DNA of 64,000 nucleotides from Nomia melanderi (taxonomy: Eukaryota > Arthropoda > Insecta > Hymenoptera > Halictidae), in NCBI RefSeq assembly GCF_051020985.1, contig NC_135006.1, forward strand, positions 18,369,501-18,433,500. Direction: 5' to 3'. Each line of letters opens with the position of its first letter. The first letter of the stretch is position 1. Position numbers and translations under genes: made by a program. This document shows positions 12,350 to 25,400 of this stretch, piece after piece. A model generated the notes under the pieces. That model saw only the letters and a program-made list of their open reading frames with translations. It was not told the DNA's origin and searched no databases.

Positions 12350-13634
12350 GGGAGAGTAAGAGAGCGAGAGAGCGAGAGAGCGCGCACGCGTGCTCCGTTA
12401 TCAATGACTATCAGCTGTTACTGGCACTGGTAAAACCTGTTCAGGCCACCAGTCACTGTCGATGACCTGAAATTCCAGCGATCCAAGTCCCGGCCGCACT
12501 GATACGCGCGCATATTTACACACAACACGGAAAAAATGCTGGTACATCGCTGGCTCGTGCCATTGATCGTCGATGTTGTCCCTAACGTAACGTTGTGTAA
12601 ACCTATTATCCGTTTGTGTTCCATCGAATACTCCAATTATTCGCAATTCGAATTCAAGTCACCTAGTCGTCTAAAGGCATCTAGTCTACTGAACTGCTTT
12701 CGCGTCTGAAATCGAAGATTCGTACACGAGATTCCCATAGACAGTTCAATTTTTAACGGAAAGAATTTTCAAATGTTTCAACAAATTCTGGTTAAAGGTT
12801 GAAAATCAGAAAACGGTCTACGAAGAGTTTTTGTCTCCTATCGTACCCTCATGTGCACGCGGGGCGAGCAAGAGACGGCGCGCACACATACACGTCCGAC
12901 ATTAGGAAATCAATAAATAAAGTTGCCGGTTCTCTTCTCGAGAGCAGAACGTTTACGCGACCTCATCTTTCGTACAGAAATCGTCACGGGGATCGAGACC
13001 TTTGCCAATTTCCCCTTCGCGTTATCACATTAGAGGCTGTAGCTAATTTCATTACTTGTTAGCTATATTATATACATTCATTAACTATTTTACCGTTGAA
13101 TAGAGCTACACGCATTTTCGGTTCGATTTCAAACTAGAAAAACGACTGTTCCACTATATCGTGGAATGCCCCAACGTAGATCTGAATTGTCGCAGTCGAT
13201 AAACATGTTCTTCGGTATATCATCGGTAATGAAGATTCTACTGCCGTCAGAAGACAGAAAACATTTGGTTTCTGTTTTGGTTAGGAACCTGCCTGCGATT
13301 ACAAGGAAGAAAAACGTCAGGCACACCCTTCGTGGATAACCGTAGCTATTCAATTTACCCGTGACATTATTTCACGCAACCGATAACTCCGAGGACCAAC
13401 CGTGTCCAGGACAGCCTTACTCGTTGAGCTACTTTGCCATGGAGATTCGGCTCCGCGAATATTTCAAGGTCCACGAAGACAGTGGTACTCTTATTTCGGT
13501 AACTTTGCGCACCCGTCAGCAAATCTATTTAGAAAGTATCCTCGATCCTTGAACGAGCACAACAATACCGAGGAATCGATGGCATCGTCGAGCTTTTATC
13601 TCCAACGGAGTTGTCCTTCGCTTCGCGTACTTAC

Positions 13635-14420
13635 CCGAGAAACGCGCGAGGACGCGTTTGAAAAGCGAATCTACTCGCGATCGCAACGTACGCGCAGTGG
13701 AAGAAAAAAGTCTGTCCGGTTCGTTCGACGGTTAATTATTTTCATCGGTCTACATCTCATGAAACGATCGATCCTCGAGAAGTAATCGAGAGTAATCAAT
13801 CTAATCAAGTGTCGATTCAGCGTTCCGTCGAGGGCAGTATTATCGGACGAATGATGTTTTTCTCTCGCTCGGTATCCGTATCGATCGAATCTCCATCGAA
13901 CATGCAACGATCTATCGAACACGGAGGAGAACCGCTGCGCGAGTCGTGGGTCAAGATTTCCGAGGATTCTCGAATGTCCACCGGTCAGAGCATGCCTCCG
14001 AGAACAGAGGGGCTCGATTATGGAGGGCAGGCTCGAAGCGAGAGCGAAACCATCGAAGCTGTTCGATTTCGCTACGATCGAGCCCCGAGAATCATAGGGG
14101 CTGTCATAGGGACAAGACTGTACCGTGACACACCGCTCTAGGAATTGTTACTAACCGTGACTCGTCGATGCGGCTGTGTCCGATGGGTGTCTCCGCCGAT
14201 CACAGAGAGTTCGCCGACGACTTCCGTCGAACGAACGAAGGAACGAATGAATCCAACAACTATCACTGTCCGACCACTCTCGTCGCAAAGGGGAACCGGT
14301 GAAACTGCGAACTCGACGGAGCCGAATATTCCCTGCGAGTCGAAGGTGGGTAGTCAGCTAACTAGCGCCAACGAGCAGTCGCAGAGCTCGGCGCGGTAGC
14401 CGCCCCTTGGTGGGGGTAGA
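13635..14420 (-). promoter_or_regulatory. Snap25: Possible Snap25 leader exon and promoter region
   Basis: On the minus strand a strong donor (GTAAGT, 13634-13629) closes a CpG-rich block that extends right to about 14.4 kb, where a GC-rich stretch (CGGCGCGG, GGTGGGGG) lies. The coding exon at 5590 needs an upstream untranslated exon on this strand, and this is the best-looking donor with a CpG-rich block behind it. No TATA box or transcript evidence is visible, so the assignment is tentative. Confidence 0.25.
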
Positions 14421-16428
14421 CCGTCGTCGTCGCGACAATGGAAAGCACCAATACAAACGCTGCATTACGAAACTGCGATGTAAAGGCGCGGGAACACGGC
14501 ATACTCGATATATCGAACTCCGCGTACACCGGGGAAGAGGGGGGACTATTCATACACCGCCGACTCCTGTTGTCAACCACTATTTTTAGTTTAGCCGCTA
14601 AAAATGTACCTTTCCGTTAAAGCATCAAAGTGTAACCCGCTTTATAGAATTTCGAACTCGGCTCGGCTCGGTTACACGTACGAGTGCGCGGAAAAAACCA
14701 CTCGCACATACCCGATGTCGGTACGTAGGCGTATATGTATCCTGTTTCTTTAATTCTGGTACGTACCGATTAGAAGATGGCTACGCGATTACAATGACGC
14801 ACGCATGACTCATGAGATGCGGAAATACACTAAAATATTGATCGTGTCACCTGTTCAATAAGTTCGTACGGTTTATCGGGTTCTTACTGAACGGTCCGGC
14901 ATAAATAATTTATTACTGTGTTGCATCGGAGACAATGTTGACAGGCAACAGAGACACGTAACGGTGTATAAATATTTTCCTTTATTGCACGCAACCATTT
15001 ACGAAACGTGCCGCTTATTGTCAATTTATTTTAAGATTCGAGTAAAAGGCAACAAAGCCACGTGACTTTTTCGACGGAAAATCGACCAATGAGAACTCTG
15101 TCGAGCGATCAGAGGCGCCGCTATTGCTGCTGTACTTTGTTTTAATTTTAAACTGACCAACCGAGCCATCGCCACCGAGTTCGCTCGCTAAAGCATAGAC
15201 GAAAATATTTGCATTGGCCGAGAATCGTTACGATTCGTTACGCTGATTTTCAATTGTGAACGAATCGAATGTCAGAACAGCTATTCTCTATTTATTGGTG
15301 AGAGGGGTTGGTTGTTGTAATTGAAATTGTCATTTTATTAAGGAAGTTTCATCGTTTTCCCAGCAAGAGTAAATGCTTCCGATAATTCTGTCACTTGAAT
15401 GAAGTAAACAGCTATGCGATAAGGTTCACACACATATTCCTAATCCTGCTTGCCTTGTCAAAGAATTCATTGATTTCGACGTAAAGCAACGTGGAAAATA
15501 TTACATGCTCTTGATGTTAAGATTTTTCAACAATGAACAAAGTTATCCTACAAGGACGTAGCTATCCTACACACGAGGACAACAGGAAATTAGAAATGAC
15601 TACGACAATTATGTATCGTGTACAAAGAAGGTAAAACAATTCTGACAGAAAGAACAATGATTATAGAATTGTCACAGAAACACACCTATAGACGAACCGG
15701 GTATAAATTGGAACACTGCCTAGACAGAACTGTCATCGACGAATTCGTCGACGAACTGGACGAAAAGAAGAGAACGTATGAATAACATTAATTTAACGAT
15801 ATCTTAAAAGAAATAACGTATGTTCTTCGGGCGAAAGACAGCTAGAGTGAAGCAGAAAATCGATACAACAACTTTACCGCAATGTGCTACCTCGCGTACG
15901 TTTCGTATCCATCTATAGACTTTCGATAAAAATAATAAAGAACCAAACAATCTGTTTGCTTACCAATCAAAATCAGCAGCGTTCCATATAGCGGTGATGC
16001 ACTGTCGCTGTCGAAAAGTGGTATTTTTCGTGGACACTGCAGCTATCGCAAATGATCAACACGATGGAACAGCTGCTGGTCTTCTGACAACCGGAAACCG
16101 AGGAATAATCGTATCGCATCTTGAAACTGGCGGGAAAATTGAAACGCGAATAAGGTAAACTCGAATTAATATCGGACAATTTTCAAATGCATTCTGCGCG
16201 TTAAAAGTAATAAATCATTTTCGAAATTACCGCTGAATTGACCACTCTCTTCTTTTCATTAACCTTGTATTACGCAATGGACACACTCGACTAGAAAACA
16301 TTCTATCGAATGATACATGTTTATATTGATTTTATCAAATATATTTTAATACCATTTAAATGTACATCTTGTGTGTAAAAACTTTTAAATAATACTTTTG
16401 CTGATTAATTACGGTTAATTACCACAGA

Positions 16429-16483
<55 letters not shown>

Positions 16484-17176
16484 CTGTTATCAACTTCATT
16501 ACCATAAACCAATAAATTGGTAATCTTTTATTTACGAGGCACAAACAATACAAGTTAATACGCCGTTATGTTCCTAAGATTACATCATAATAGTAAAAAA
16601 TGCATAATTTCAATCAAGTTAATATACTTTGACATTTCGAAACTACCATCGTCATGTTTAGTCGTGTGTGCCTCCTACGTTATTTAACGAGCAAATAAAA
16701 TGACAGAGAAATCACAACATTATATCGAATTATAATGCATTTATTGTACTATACTTTTTGCAGTATATTGTCTTTAAATATGTATTATCTTTTAGCGTGC
16801 ATAAGTTTATTAAACATTACATTATAGAATTTATCTTATCGCTATTAATATAAAAAATGTTTTTGCGTATGTGGTGATGCAAGTCTTATATTGAAAACAT
16901 ACATGTTTCTTTTCGCGTGAACGATTACCCCTCTTTTTTCAATCTTTCATTTCTATTTTAAGTCGGAAATTATGATTAATTGCCTCTGTGACGATCTGTG
17001 CCTGGCACTGTGAACGTTTCGTGAGTATTCTGTCGCAAAATATTTACCTATTAATTACAAAGAAACAAAGACTGATTAGAATGACTTTGATTCAACGACA
17101 GAAGGAGGTGTAAAGAATCAAGGAAAGTTAGCTGCTGCGTCAGTGGAAGTTCAGACGGTAACGTGCATTCAGAAAG
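14421..17176. other. Intergenic stretch before cathepsin F
   Basis: No gene recognised. It becomes AT-rich after about 15 kb. It contains a 16-base perfect palindrome at 15736-15751 and a (GA)n run at 16426-16479. The last few hundred bases should hold the cathepsin F promoter and leader, but no TATA box could be assigned. Confidence 0.5.
16426..16479. repeat. (GA)n microsatellite
   Basis: Nearly uninterrupted GA dinucleotide run of about 54 bases. Confidence 0.95.
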
Positions 17177-20100
17177 ATGGCAGGCTTTCTGATGTGTGTA
17201 GCGCGTTTTCTATTTTTATTTTTTCTTCATTCAATTCCTGTATTGTGCGGCCCCGGAACTAAGCTTGTGCAAAATGTACCGGAGCCATTAATTCGAAGTG
17301 CCTTGAATTCTTTGAACGAAGATTCTCCGACGCATCATATATATAAGGGTGGTAACCTGATTAGTGCGCAAAAATTGGTACGTTCTTTGTCTAATTTATT
17401 TGACAAATAAATTGTAATTATTAACAGTAACATAAGTTTTTTTATAATTCATCTAGTTAGTAATATATACTATTATACGTATGACTATTATATGTGCAAA
17501 CGATTGTCTATGTTCTATTTTCCAGGATGAATCACCATACGTGATATATAGACTTACATTTGATTTAACTCCTGTATGCAAAGAATCATTAGAACCGTGT
17601 CCACGAGAAGCATGCACTATCGAGGTGAAAAAACACGAACAAGGAGAGATAAATGTTCTAAGGGAATCTATACAGTGCATGTATTTGTATCCTCAGTTGC
17701 CACAAGATGAGCCAGCACATACGCAAGAAAATACTCAAGAGCATGAGATCATTGAAAATCTAGACAAACAAATTATTGGTAACCAGAGCGTTGAACTGGA
17801 TCATGAGATTCAGAAAACTGGAGATAACAATGATAAACCGTTTATTGCTATGAGAGCTTCTAATTCAAAATATTGTCCAGGATGTCCTTATGAACTTAAT
17901 CCAAATTTACCTGGTTTAGTTGCTTTTGGAGAACAGGTGGCAAAATCAATGGATGAATTAATACAAAATGATTTCAAGCATAAAGTAATTGACATTGTTA
18001 AAGTAACCCGAGGTGTTCCACCATCGTCTAACATAATACAGTATCACCTCTTATTACATATAGGAGAATCTGATTGTCTAAAGAATGCGATAGATCAGTC
18101 AGATTGTTCTGTACAAGTAGGTCTTCCTGTTAAGACATGTTTGGTTACATTTGAGGAATTACCCTGGCAGCAATCTACTCGTAGAATAACAAGAAATAAT
18201 TGTACTGTAGACAACAGTATAGTAGGTGAAAGCAATATCAATTCTTATTCAACATTGGCTGTTGAATCACTTATGACACCTTCACCTGACAAACAAAGAA
18301 TCGACCCTGAAAAGGCTGATGCATTAGAAAACTTGAGAGATATTCTTGACAATTACACCAATGCTGCAACTACGAAAGCAGAAGACCCACAGCAATCAGA
18401 AGTTACGGAACATCCTGTAATAAAAATTTTGGTAAACAAAAGTGACGATGATGTAAAGCCCCAAGGATTTGAAGATAAAACTAAAGAGTTTGATGAATTT
18501 TTGAAGGATTTCGATTTGCCCACAAGAGAGGCAAAATCAAATACAAACACAATCAGAGAAGAAGTTAAAGAAGAAACTATTGTGCCAAAAAAAATATCAG
18601 CAGATCCCACAATGAACAAATCATATACATTTCACAGGAACAGAAGAACACCTGGTGCACCACGCAAAATAAACATTGATTCCCCTGAAATCCAGGATGC
18701 CGCAAAGAAAGGACTAAAGAAACTTTCTCTTGATTATCAAGGAGTAAATGAGCCTATTATAGTAGAAATTGTAGAAGCCACGGAGCAGGTTGTTGCTGGA
18801 ATGTTATATAAATTAAGAGTTAAAGTAGGTTCAAGCACATGCCCAAAGGGTGTTAGAGATAACTGTCTATTACAGGAAGGAAGTGAAGTTCAAGAATGTC
18901 TATTCTCTGTGTGGTCTCAGCCTTGGATGGATCAAGGATCTCCTAAAATTTCCGTCGATTGCAACTTAAATAATCAGCAAAAACGATCTCTACCCACAAA
19001 TGAATTGACACCTATTTCTAAAGTAAGGAGTAAAAGACACCAATCTGGTCTTGTTGGTGCGCCAGAAAGCAAAGATATTGATGATCCTGAAATACAGAGG
19101 CTCGCTAACAAAGGCCTACACAAATTATCAGAAAGCTATCGAGGCACAAACGAGCCTATTATAACAGAAATTGTGGAAGCTTCAAAACAAGTTGTATCTG
19201 GACTCTTATATAAAATAAAGGCTAAAGTAGGTACAAGTACATGCCCAAAGGGTGTTAGAGACAACTGTCTATTACAGGAGGGAAGTGAAGTTCAAGAATG
19301 TCTATTCTCTGTGTGGTCTCAGCCTTGGATAGATCACGGATCTCCTAAAATTTCCGTCGATTGCAACTTACATAATCAGCAAAAACGATCTCTACCCACA
19401 AATGAATTGACTCCTATTTCTAAAGTAAGGAGCAGAAGAGACCAATCTGGTCTTGTTGGTGCACCAGAGAGCAAAAATATTAACGATCCTGAAATACAGA
19501 GGCTCGCTAACAAAGGCCTACAAAAATTTTCAGAAAACTCTGAAGGCACGAACGAGCCTATGATAGTGGAAATCGTGGAAGCCTCCAAACAAGTGGTTTC
19601 AGGAATGTTGTACAAAATTAAAGTTAAACTGGGCACTAGTGCTTGTCCTAGAGGCACTAAAGATAATTGTCAACTAAAGGAAGGTAGTGATATCAAGGAA
19701 TGTTTGTTCACAATATGGTCTCAACCGTGGAAAGATAACGGTTCTCCAGAAATTACCATTAATTGTGACTTAAATAACCGCCGTAAGCGATCCCTACGCG
19801 GCTTTCTATATAATCAAAAAATGTTGAGTATGGCTAAGGACGTTAACGAGGAACTTAGGTTTGAAAGTTTCGTTGACGAATATGGGAAAAAGTATGATTC
19901 GCCCGAGGAAAAGCAAATGCGTTTAAACGTTTTTAAAAAAAATTTAAAACGTATAGAAGAATTACAGAAATATGAACAGGGCACAGCCGAGTATGGTGTT
20001 ACAATGTTTGCGGATTTAACGTCGAAAGAATTTAAAAGCAGATACTTGGGTTATAGACCAGAGTTGCGGCAGAAAAATGCAATACCTTTTCCCGAAGCTA

Positions 20101-20870
20101 AGATTCCGGACATCGATTTGCCACCCAAATTTGATTGGCGTACTCATAACGCGGTAACTCCTGTAAAAGATCAGGGTTCGTGTGGATCGTGTTGGGCATT
20201 TTCCACTACTGGAAACGTAGAAGGACAATATGCAATTAAACATGGAAAATTATTATCACTATCCGAGCAAGAATTAGTGGATTGCGATAAAGCGGATAGC
20301 GGGTGCATGGGTGGAGAAATGGACAATGCTTATAGAACCATAGAACAATTGGGTGGTCTCGAATCGGAAACGGATTACCCTTACGATGCTAGAAATGAGA
20401 AGTGCCATTTCGATAAAGGTAAAGCTGTCGTAGAAGTTGTCGGTGCTTTAAATATTTCATCGAATGAAACGAAAATGGCACAGTGGTTAGTTAAGAATGG
20501 TCCAATCTCTATTGCAATCAATGCTAATGCTATGCAGTTTTACCTTGGCGGTGTTTCGCATCCATATAAATTTTTATGTAACCCGAAGGACTTGGATCAC
20601 GGCGTTTTAATAGTAGGATATGGCATGAGCAGTAAGTTTTATGCATTTTCAGTTTAATTATAATCGATGATCCAGAAATTGGAATAATAATATTACTTTT
20701 TTGTTTCTTTTCATTTCTTAGAGTATCCTCTCTTCAACAAAGAATTACCATATTGGATTATAAAAAATAGTTGGGGCCCCCGATGGGGTGAACAAGGCTA
20801 TTACAGAGTGTATAGAGGTGACGGTACCTGCGGATTAAATACAAGTGCTTCGACCGCTATAGTAGCATGA
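17177..20870 (+). CDS. CtsF: Multi-cystatin / cathepsin F cysteine protease precursor
   Basis: Exons 17177-17377, 17526-20631 and 20722-20870 join in frame to 1151 residues. A hydrophobic signal peptide (FLFFLHSIPVLCG) starts the protein. Then come about five cystatin-like domains. The last three have an exact period of 402 bases (134 residues), each with a QVVAG/QVVSG inhibitor loop (QxVxG motif) and conserved cysteines. An I29 propeptide and a papain-fold (C1A) protease follow. Active-site residues are visible: Cys956 in GSCGSCWAFS, His1092 in LDHGVLIVGYG and Asn1118 in IKNSWG. Insect cathepsin F genes are known to encode such fused inhibitor-protease precursors (for example in Manduca sexta); these are lysosomal or secreted proteases that mature by removal of the N-terminal part. 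Basic sites (RSKR, RSRR, RRKR) separate the domains. Near-identity of the repeats suggests recent duplication. ATG choice is fixed by the signal peptide. Confidence 0.93.
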
Positions 20871-20923
20871 TAAAAATACTCATGACACTAATGACCTCTT
20901 ATAATGATAAATAACTTATCTTA

Positions 20924-20929
20924 AATAAA
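20924..20929 (+). terminator. CtsF: Poly(A) signal AATAAA of cathepsin F
   Basis: AATAAA lies 54 bases past the stop codon, followed by a T-rich stretch. This implies a very short 3' UTR. Confidence 0.65.
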
Positions 20930-22476
20930 ATTATTTTTTTTTACTAACTCAGCACGCATATTGTATAAATTTTATTGTTCAGAATATAAGAAAATAATCA
21001 AAGATTTCGTTACCGGAACAGGATCTTGCAATAAATAAGATAGAACTACAGAATTTTGACAGTTGTAATTACTTAGAGTTCTAGTGATGCTTTTGTAATA
21101 AAAAAATACTTGTTACAATATTTTTTGTTTTCATTTCTGATCGACGCCCTGCTGCGACACCCAATCTATTGTTCTCTAATCACCAAGGGGACAAAATGTG
21201 AATACTTCAGCGTTGAATATTACGCGGAACATGGTGTTAAAAGACATTAATTATTTATTAGCAAGTAGTACGAATTCAAATATCATTCACAAATTTAAAA
21301 TTATATTCTTTCGACAATCGCAAATATATTACCTTCATATTTTCCAAGTAATACAAACAATACACTATTTCCACTACAAGTTATTTGCGTACTTTTTTTT
21401 TTAAATTTCATTTATTGCAAATTATAAAAATTCACATACGAAAACAATGCACTTAATGTATGTGACCTTTACGCCGATTTCGGGGCTAAATTCGAATCCT
21501 AGTTACAAATGCGAAATTATAACGTAAAATATAATATACACCTGTAACTCAGAATTTAATTGGTACTAACGGTCATCCTCTGTAACTCGACAGGTTACAG
21601 AAACTTAGTCGCGTTTCTCAAATCACTCCTTTGTCAAAACTGTATCACCGAATGTTAACAATATCTATTCCGTGAGTATGTCGCGAAGTGCGCTTACGTG
21701 GAGTTCCTAGGGTATTTAAATATCTACTCTCCCATAAAAAAATATATATATATATATATACATATACACGCACACACACACATATATATATATATACATA
21801 TATGCATACGTATGTATGTACATACATATATATATATTTTTTTTTTTAAAGAGTTCCTCAAGCGGTACGTTTGACGCACATTAAAATCTACGTTATCGTA
21901 AACTAAGTACGCCCAAAAAGAAAAATACTTGTTACAAATTAAAGGCAACATTAATTGAATTACTATATCCTTGTGGAAGAAGTAACACAACGTCACGGAA
22001 TAAAACATCAAAGCATCAGGACATCTGTATCGTGCAAATTCGATGCAGATACAAAATATTTTTTGTTGTTTTTATATGTGTTCGGAAAGTATGGAACAGA
22101 GTTTATTTCACTCTCGTAATGTATGGCATGTTTTTTTTTTTGTCAACTACATATTATCATCGTGTCACAATCGTAATAATATATTTATCCAACAGTCGTA
22201 AATTTATTAATGTTCCTATACTGCTACATTACTTAGAAATACATTACGACAAGTTCATGCAAAGAATCGATTGAATGTACCGAAAGGAGACTTTCGGTAC
22301 GACGTGTAGCAATAGGATTCGTGTCAGGTCACTGATGTGTCATTGGAACTTTAAAGAATTTCGTTTCCCTTTCTCGTCGATCGCCTTTCGGACAAAAGAA
22401 GAGTAAGGATGATAAAATGTACAGTAGACACGGTAACGTAATGAAAGCTGGTACGGATAAAACATTAGATAATCCA
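20930..22476. other. Convergent intergenic region between cathepsin F and PRPF39
   Basis: AT-rich, with no gene recognised. It holds the TA/CA microsatellite at 21736-21850. It presumably contains the 3' UTR of PRPF39 on the minus strand; a minus-strand AATAAA is visible at about 22102-22107. Confidence 0.6.
21736..21850. repeat. Compound TA/CA microsatellite with A-rich and T-rich ends
   Basis: An A-run, (TA)n, (CA)n, (TA)n, GTAT/CATA repeats, (TA)n and then a T-run. The order is largely self-complementary, so the block can fold into a long hairpin. Frames through it are low complexity. Confidence 0.9.
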
Positions 22477-25400
22477 CTAATAATAATTATAAGATCCCCA
22501 CTGATTGTAAGGTCCGTACGCCTGAGGTCCGCCTTGCCCGTACTGCCAATTATAATTGGCGTAATTAGGGTCTGACGGAGGTGGATACTGTTGATAGCCC
22601 TGTTGATATCCACCCTGTCCACCGTACTGACTGCTTTGAAATTGCTGCTGCGATTGGTAAGGTCCGCTTGGGCCGCTACTGTATTGATAAGATGACTGTG
22701 AACTGACGGAAGGTGGTGGTGGTATGCTCGATTGGTCACCAGTTTTCACTTTCTTTGGTGGAGAAGTATCTCTGTGACACGCATAATTAATTACACGAGT
22801 TATACTAATTCGAACAGAAATATATTTTTGTTGCAGTGATACTTACGCTTTAGTGTCGTCGCTTTTCGTCTTCTTTCGTTCTTTCGCCTGTTTAATGCAT
22901 TTCTGAAATTGTTCGTGGGCTTTCAACACCTGTCGAATGTCCGGGCTAAAATCTTCAAGGAATTCTACTTTACGCTGTGCAAAAAGTACTCGCTGTTCAA
23001 GATCGGCGTGTTCGCGTTCTATGAACATATCCATATACCCTACAATTTCTTGAGTGTCAACAGGAGTTCTTTGCATTCCCAAATCGATCAATTGTAAATA
23101 AAGTCTTGGATTATCTTTGTCCTTCTCTGTGGCTTTTAGTAATACTTTAATCGCTTTATCTACATCGTTTTTCACTTTACACAAAAACCGTGCGTACTTC
23201 ACTGCGATGTTATTTGCGATTGTTCTGTTTTTACTATTGCTAATGTAATTTTCATACAATATACAGGCTTTGTCCAAATCTCCCCTCCTCCGTTCCAAAT
23301 TTATTCTTCGATACGCCACTTGTAACATATTTGGTAATACATTATCGATATTCTCCAATATGCTCGCAGCTTTCTCGAAATTCCCCTGGCCCTCCTCAAA
23401 CGTCGCCCATTGTAGATGCAAATTTGGTTTCTTTGGATGATGCACCATACACGCTCTAGAATACACGTCTCTTATCTTCTCTACGTTGTCACCCTTCAAG
23501 GATTCCAAATAACGAACGAACTGTCAAAAGAAAACAAAAAACGAACAAACATTTCTATATGCATCAGCACACATTGCGTATGATTGAATTCAAGTAAATA
23601 GGAAAAATAATCGACTTACTAGCATCCAAAACTCATCGTACAGAGCACAGGCTATCAAACACCTTTCGAATAAAATAATTATCCGGTTCTGATCTTTTTG
23701 CTCGATTTCAAAATCCAGATATTCTTTCCAGTTTTTCAACTGACATCGTTCCAAAGGTTTCACGTGGAAATAAGGCCTTTTAATCTATTCATAAAATTTC
23801 ACCAATCAATATTAACAAGGCCTGTACGAGCTGTTATACCGTTTGCATTTTTATTATACTTACTCCCTCCTCGAAGGACCATCTCGCGGCAACTGCAATA
23901 ATATTTGCTTTGTGCATTTTACGTCTGCTACTGATAATTTTTTCTCTAATGGCGCGAGTTTCCTCGTCGGTAGGTGGAAGTTCATGTGGTGGTGGTTCTT
24001 CTCCAGGCGGTGCATCGTCTGTTGCAGAGGTAGTGCTATTGTCGTCAGATTTCAAGAGTGCCTTCACCTCGGCGCGTAACGCGAGAAAGTCGTCAACGCT
24101 TAAAATACGGTTTGGCAAATTTGAAGATACAAATTCTTGAAATGCGTCGAAATGAGAGATGTAACCAAGCGTAGGTGTACACAGCAATCGATCGTACAGT
24201 GCTGTTACTCGACTGAAGCGTTTACCTTCCAACTCCCACTTTATGTAACTTTCCCAAAGACGATCAGATCTGAGGAGGTAAACAAGGAATTGTAATACGT
24301 ATTAGGAGTCGGCTATTGTACGCAATGCAACAAACGTAACTCATACCTAAACTCAAGACCACACGCTTGAATAGCTCTTTCGTATTGTTCTCGAAGCTTT
24401 TCTTCATCCTTTTCGTAGACGGTTTTGCAGTGGTTGATGTAATGGAGCCAAAGGTCGACACTGAGCGAAATAGCTTTCAAACCTTGGTCGAATACCTGTA
24501 GTAATGATTTGCAAACACATTTAGAACAGTTTACAACTGATTGGGCTGGTGGCGGGTAGACTTATACCTATTTCTTTTTTTTTTTTGTTTTTTTTAGCTT
24601 TCGTTAAGCATTACGGTTTTTTTTTAGCAACGTATACTCACATATCGTACGCGTACTGTAAATAAAAGTATTTAATTAACACAGAGATTGCAGAGCATTG
24701 TGCATTCACCTTAAAGTCAAGGAGTGTTCCAATCTGGGTGCCTCTGTGTCTTCCGCCACTTTTTCTTGCTCCCTCTCTGGCGCGTTCACGTCCTAAGTCT
24801 TTGTTTCTGACTTTGATTTAACACCCAACCCAATCTTACTTACATTAAGTAAGGTACCGCATCTTATGCTTAAGTTACAATACTTTCTGTAGTAAGCTAT
24901 GTGTACAAATGCTTACAGTAAATATTACACACAATATCTTGCACGATAAATATCGCAAAATTGAAACAACTAGCCTTCGCTTGACTTACGTATTGTATGT
25001 AGAATATCGGTATAAACGGTATATGTAAAACAGTAATGTTCGCAATAATATTGTAGATATCGCAGAATAATTAAGTAACTAGCTATTTGGTAAACGGAGA
25101 GAGTCGTATAGGTGCCGCAAGACGTGCTAGGCTGTTGGAAGGGAAAACCATATTTACGTGCGTGCACACTGCCCACGCGTCTTCCTAACTCGAGCTATTT
25201 TCATTAGATTGCGTTAATTAAATGATATCATAATGAAAGGTAGCCTAATAAATATGGTAAACGAGTTGACTCACCCTTTGGACATTTTCGGGGTTGCCTT
25301 TCTTCTTCTCGTAATCAGCGAACTTTCTCCAGTAACCGTAGCAATATGGATAACGCTCCAAAAATTTGGTATAAGCTTCGCGGGCAGCTTCCGCATCGTT

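Larger units (their letters stand above)
5594..13634. other. Snap25: Long gene-poor stretch, probably the Snap25 leader intron
   Basis: No conserved coding exon was recognised over about 8 kb. It contains a (GCCGCTATC)n run at about 6232-6272, a GACC tetranucleotide run at about 6370-6405, a GGTGGAGA minisatellite at about 12276-12349, and exon-like ORFs at 12.4-13.5 kb that are treated as findings. If the Snap25 leader exon is near 13.6-14.4 kb, this whole stretch is its intron, but that is inference. Confidence 0.4.

Noticed and set aside
12205..12404. Leu/Ser/Pro-rich frames on the minus strand
   Set aside because: They read through the GGTGGAGA minisatellite and have no non-repetitive part.
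18353..18619. Minus-strand frames inside the cathepsin F exon, and similar shadows at 19376-19657 and 20016-20243
   Set aside because: They are antisense shadows of a confidently coding exon.
21470..21520. TTCGAATCC word resembling a tRNA B box
   Set aside because: No A box, acceptor stem or cloverleaf could be drawn around it; no tRNA was found elsewhere in the window.
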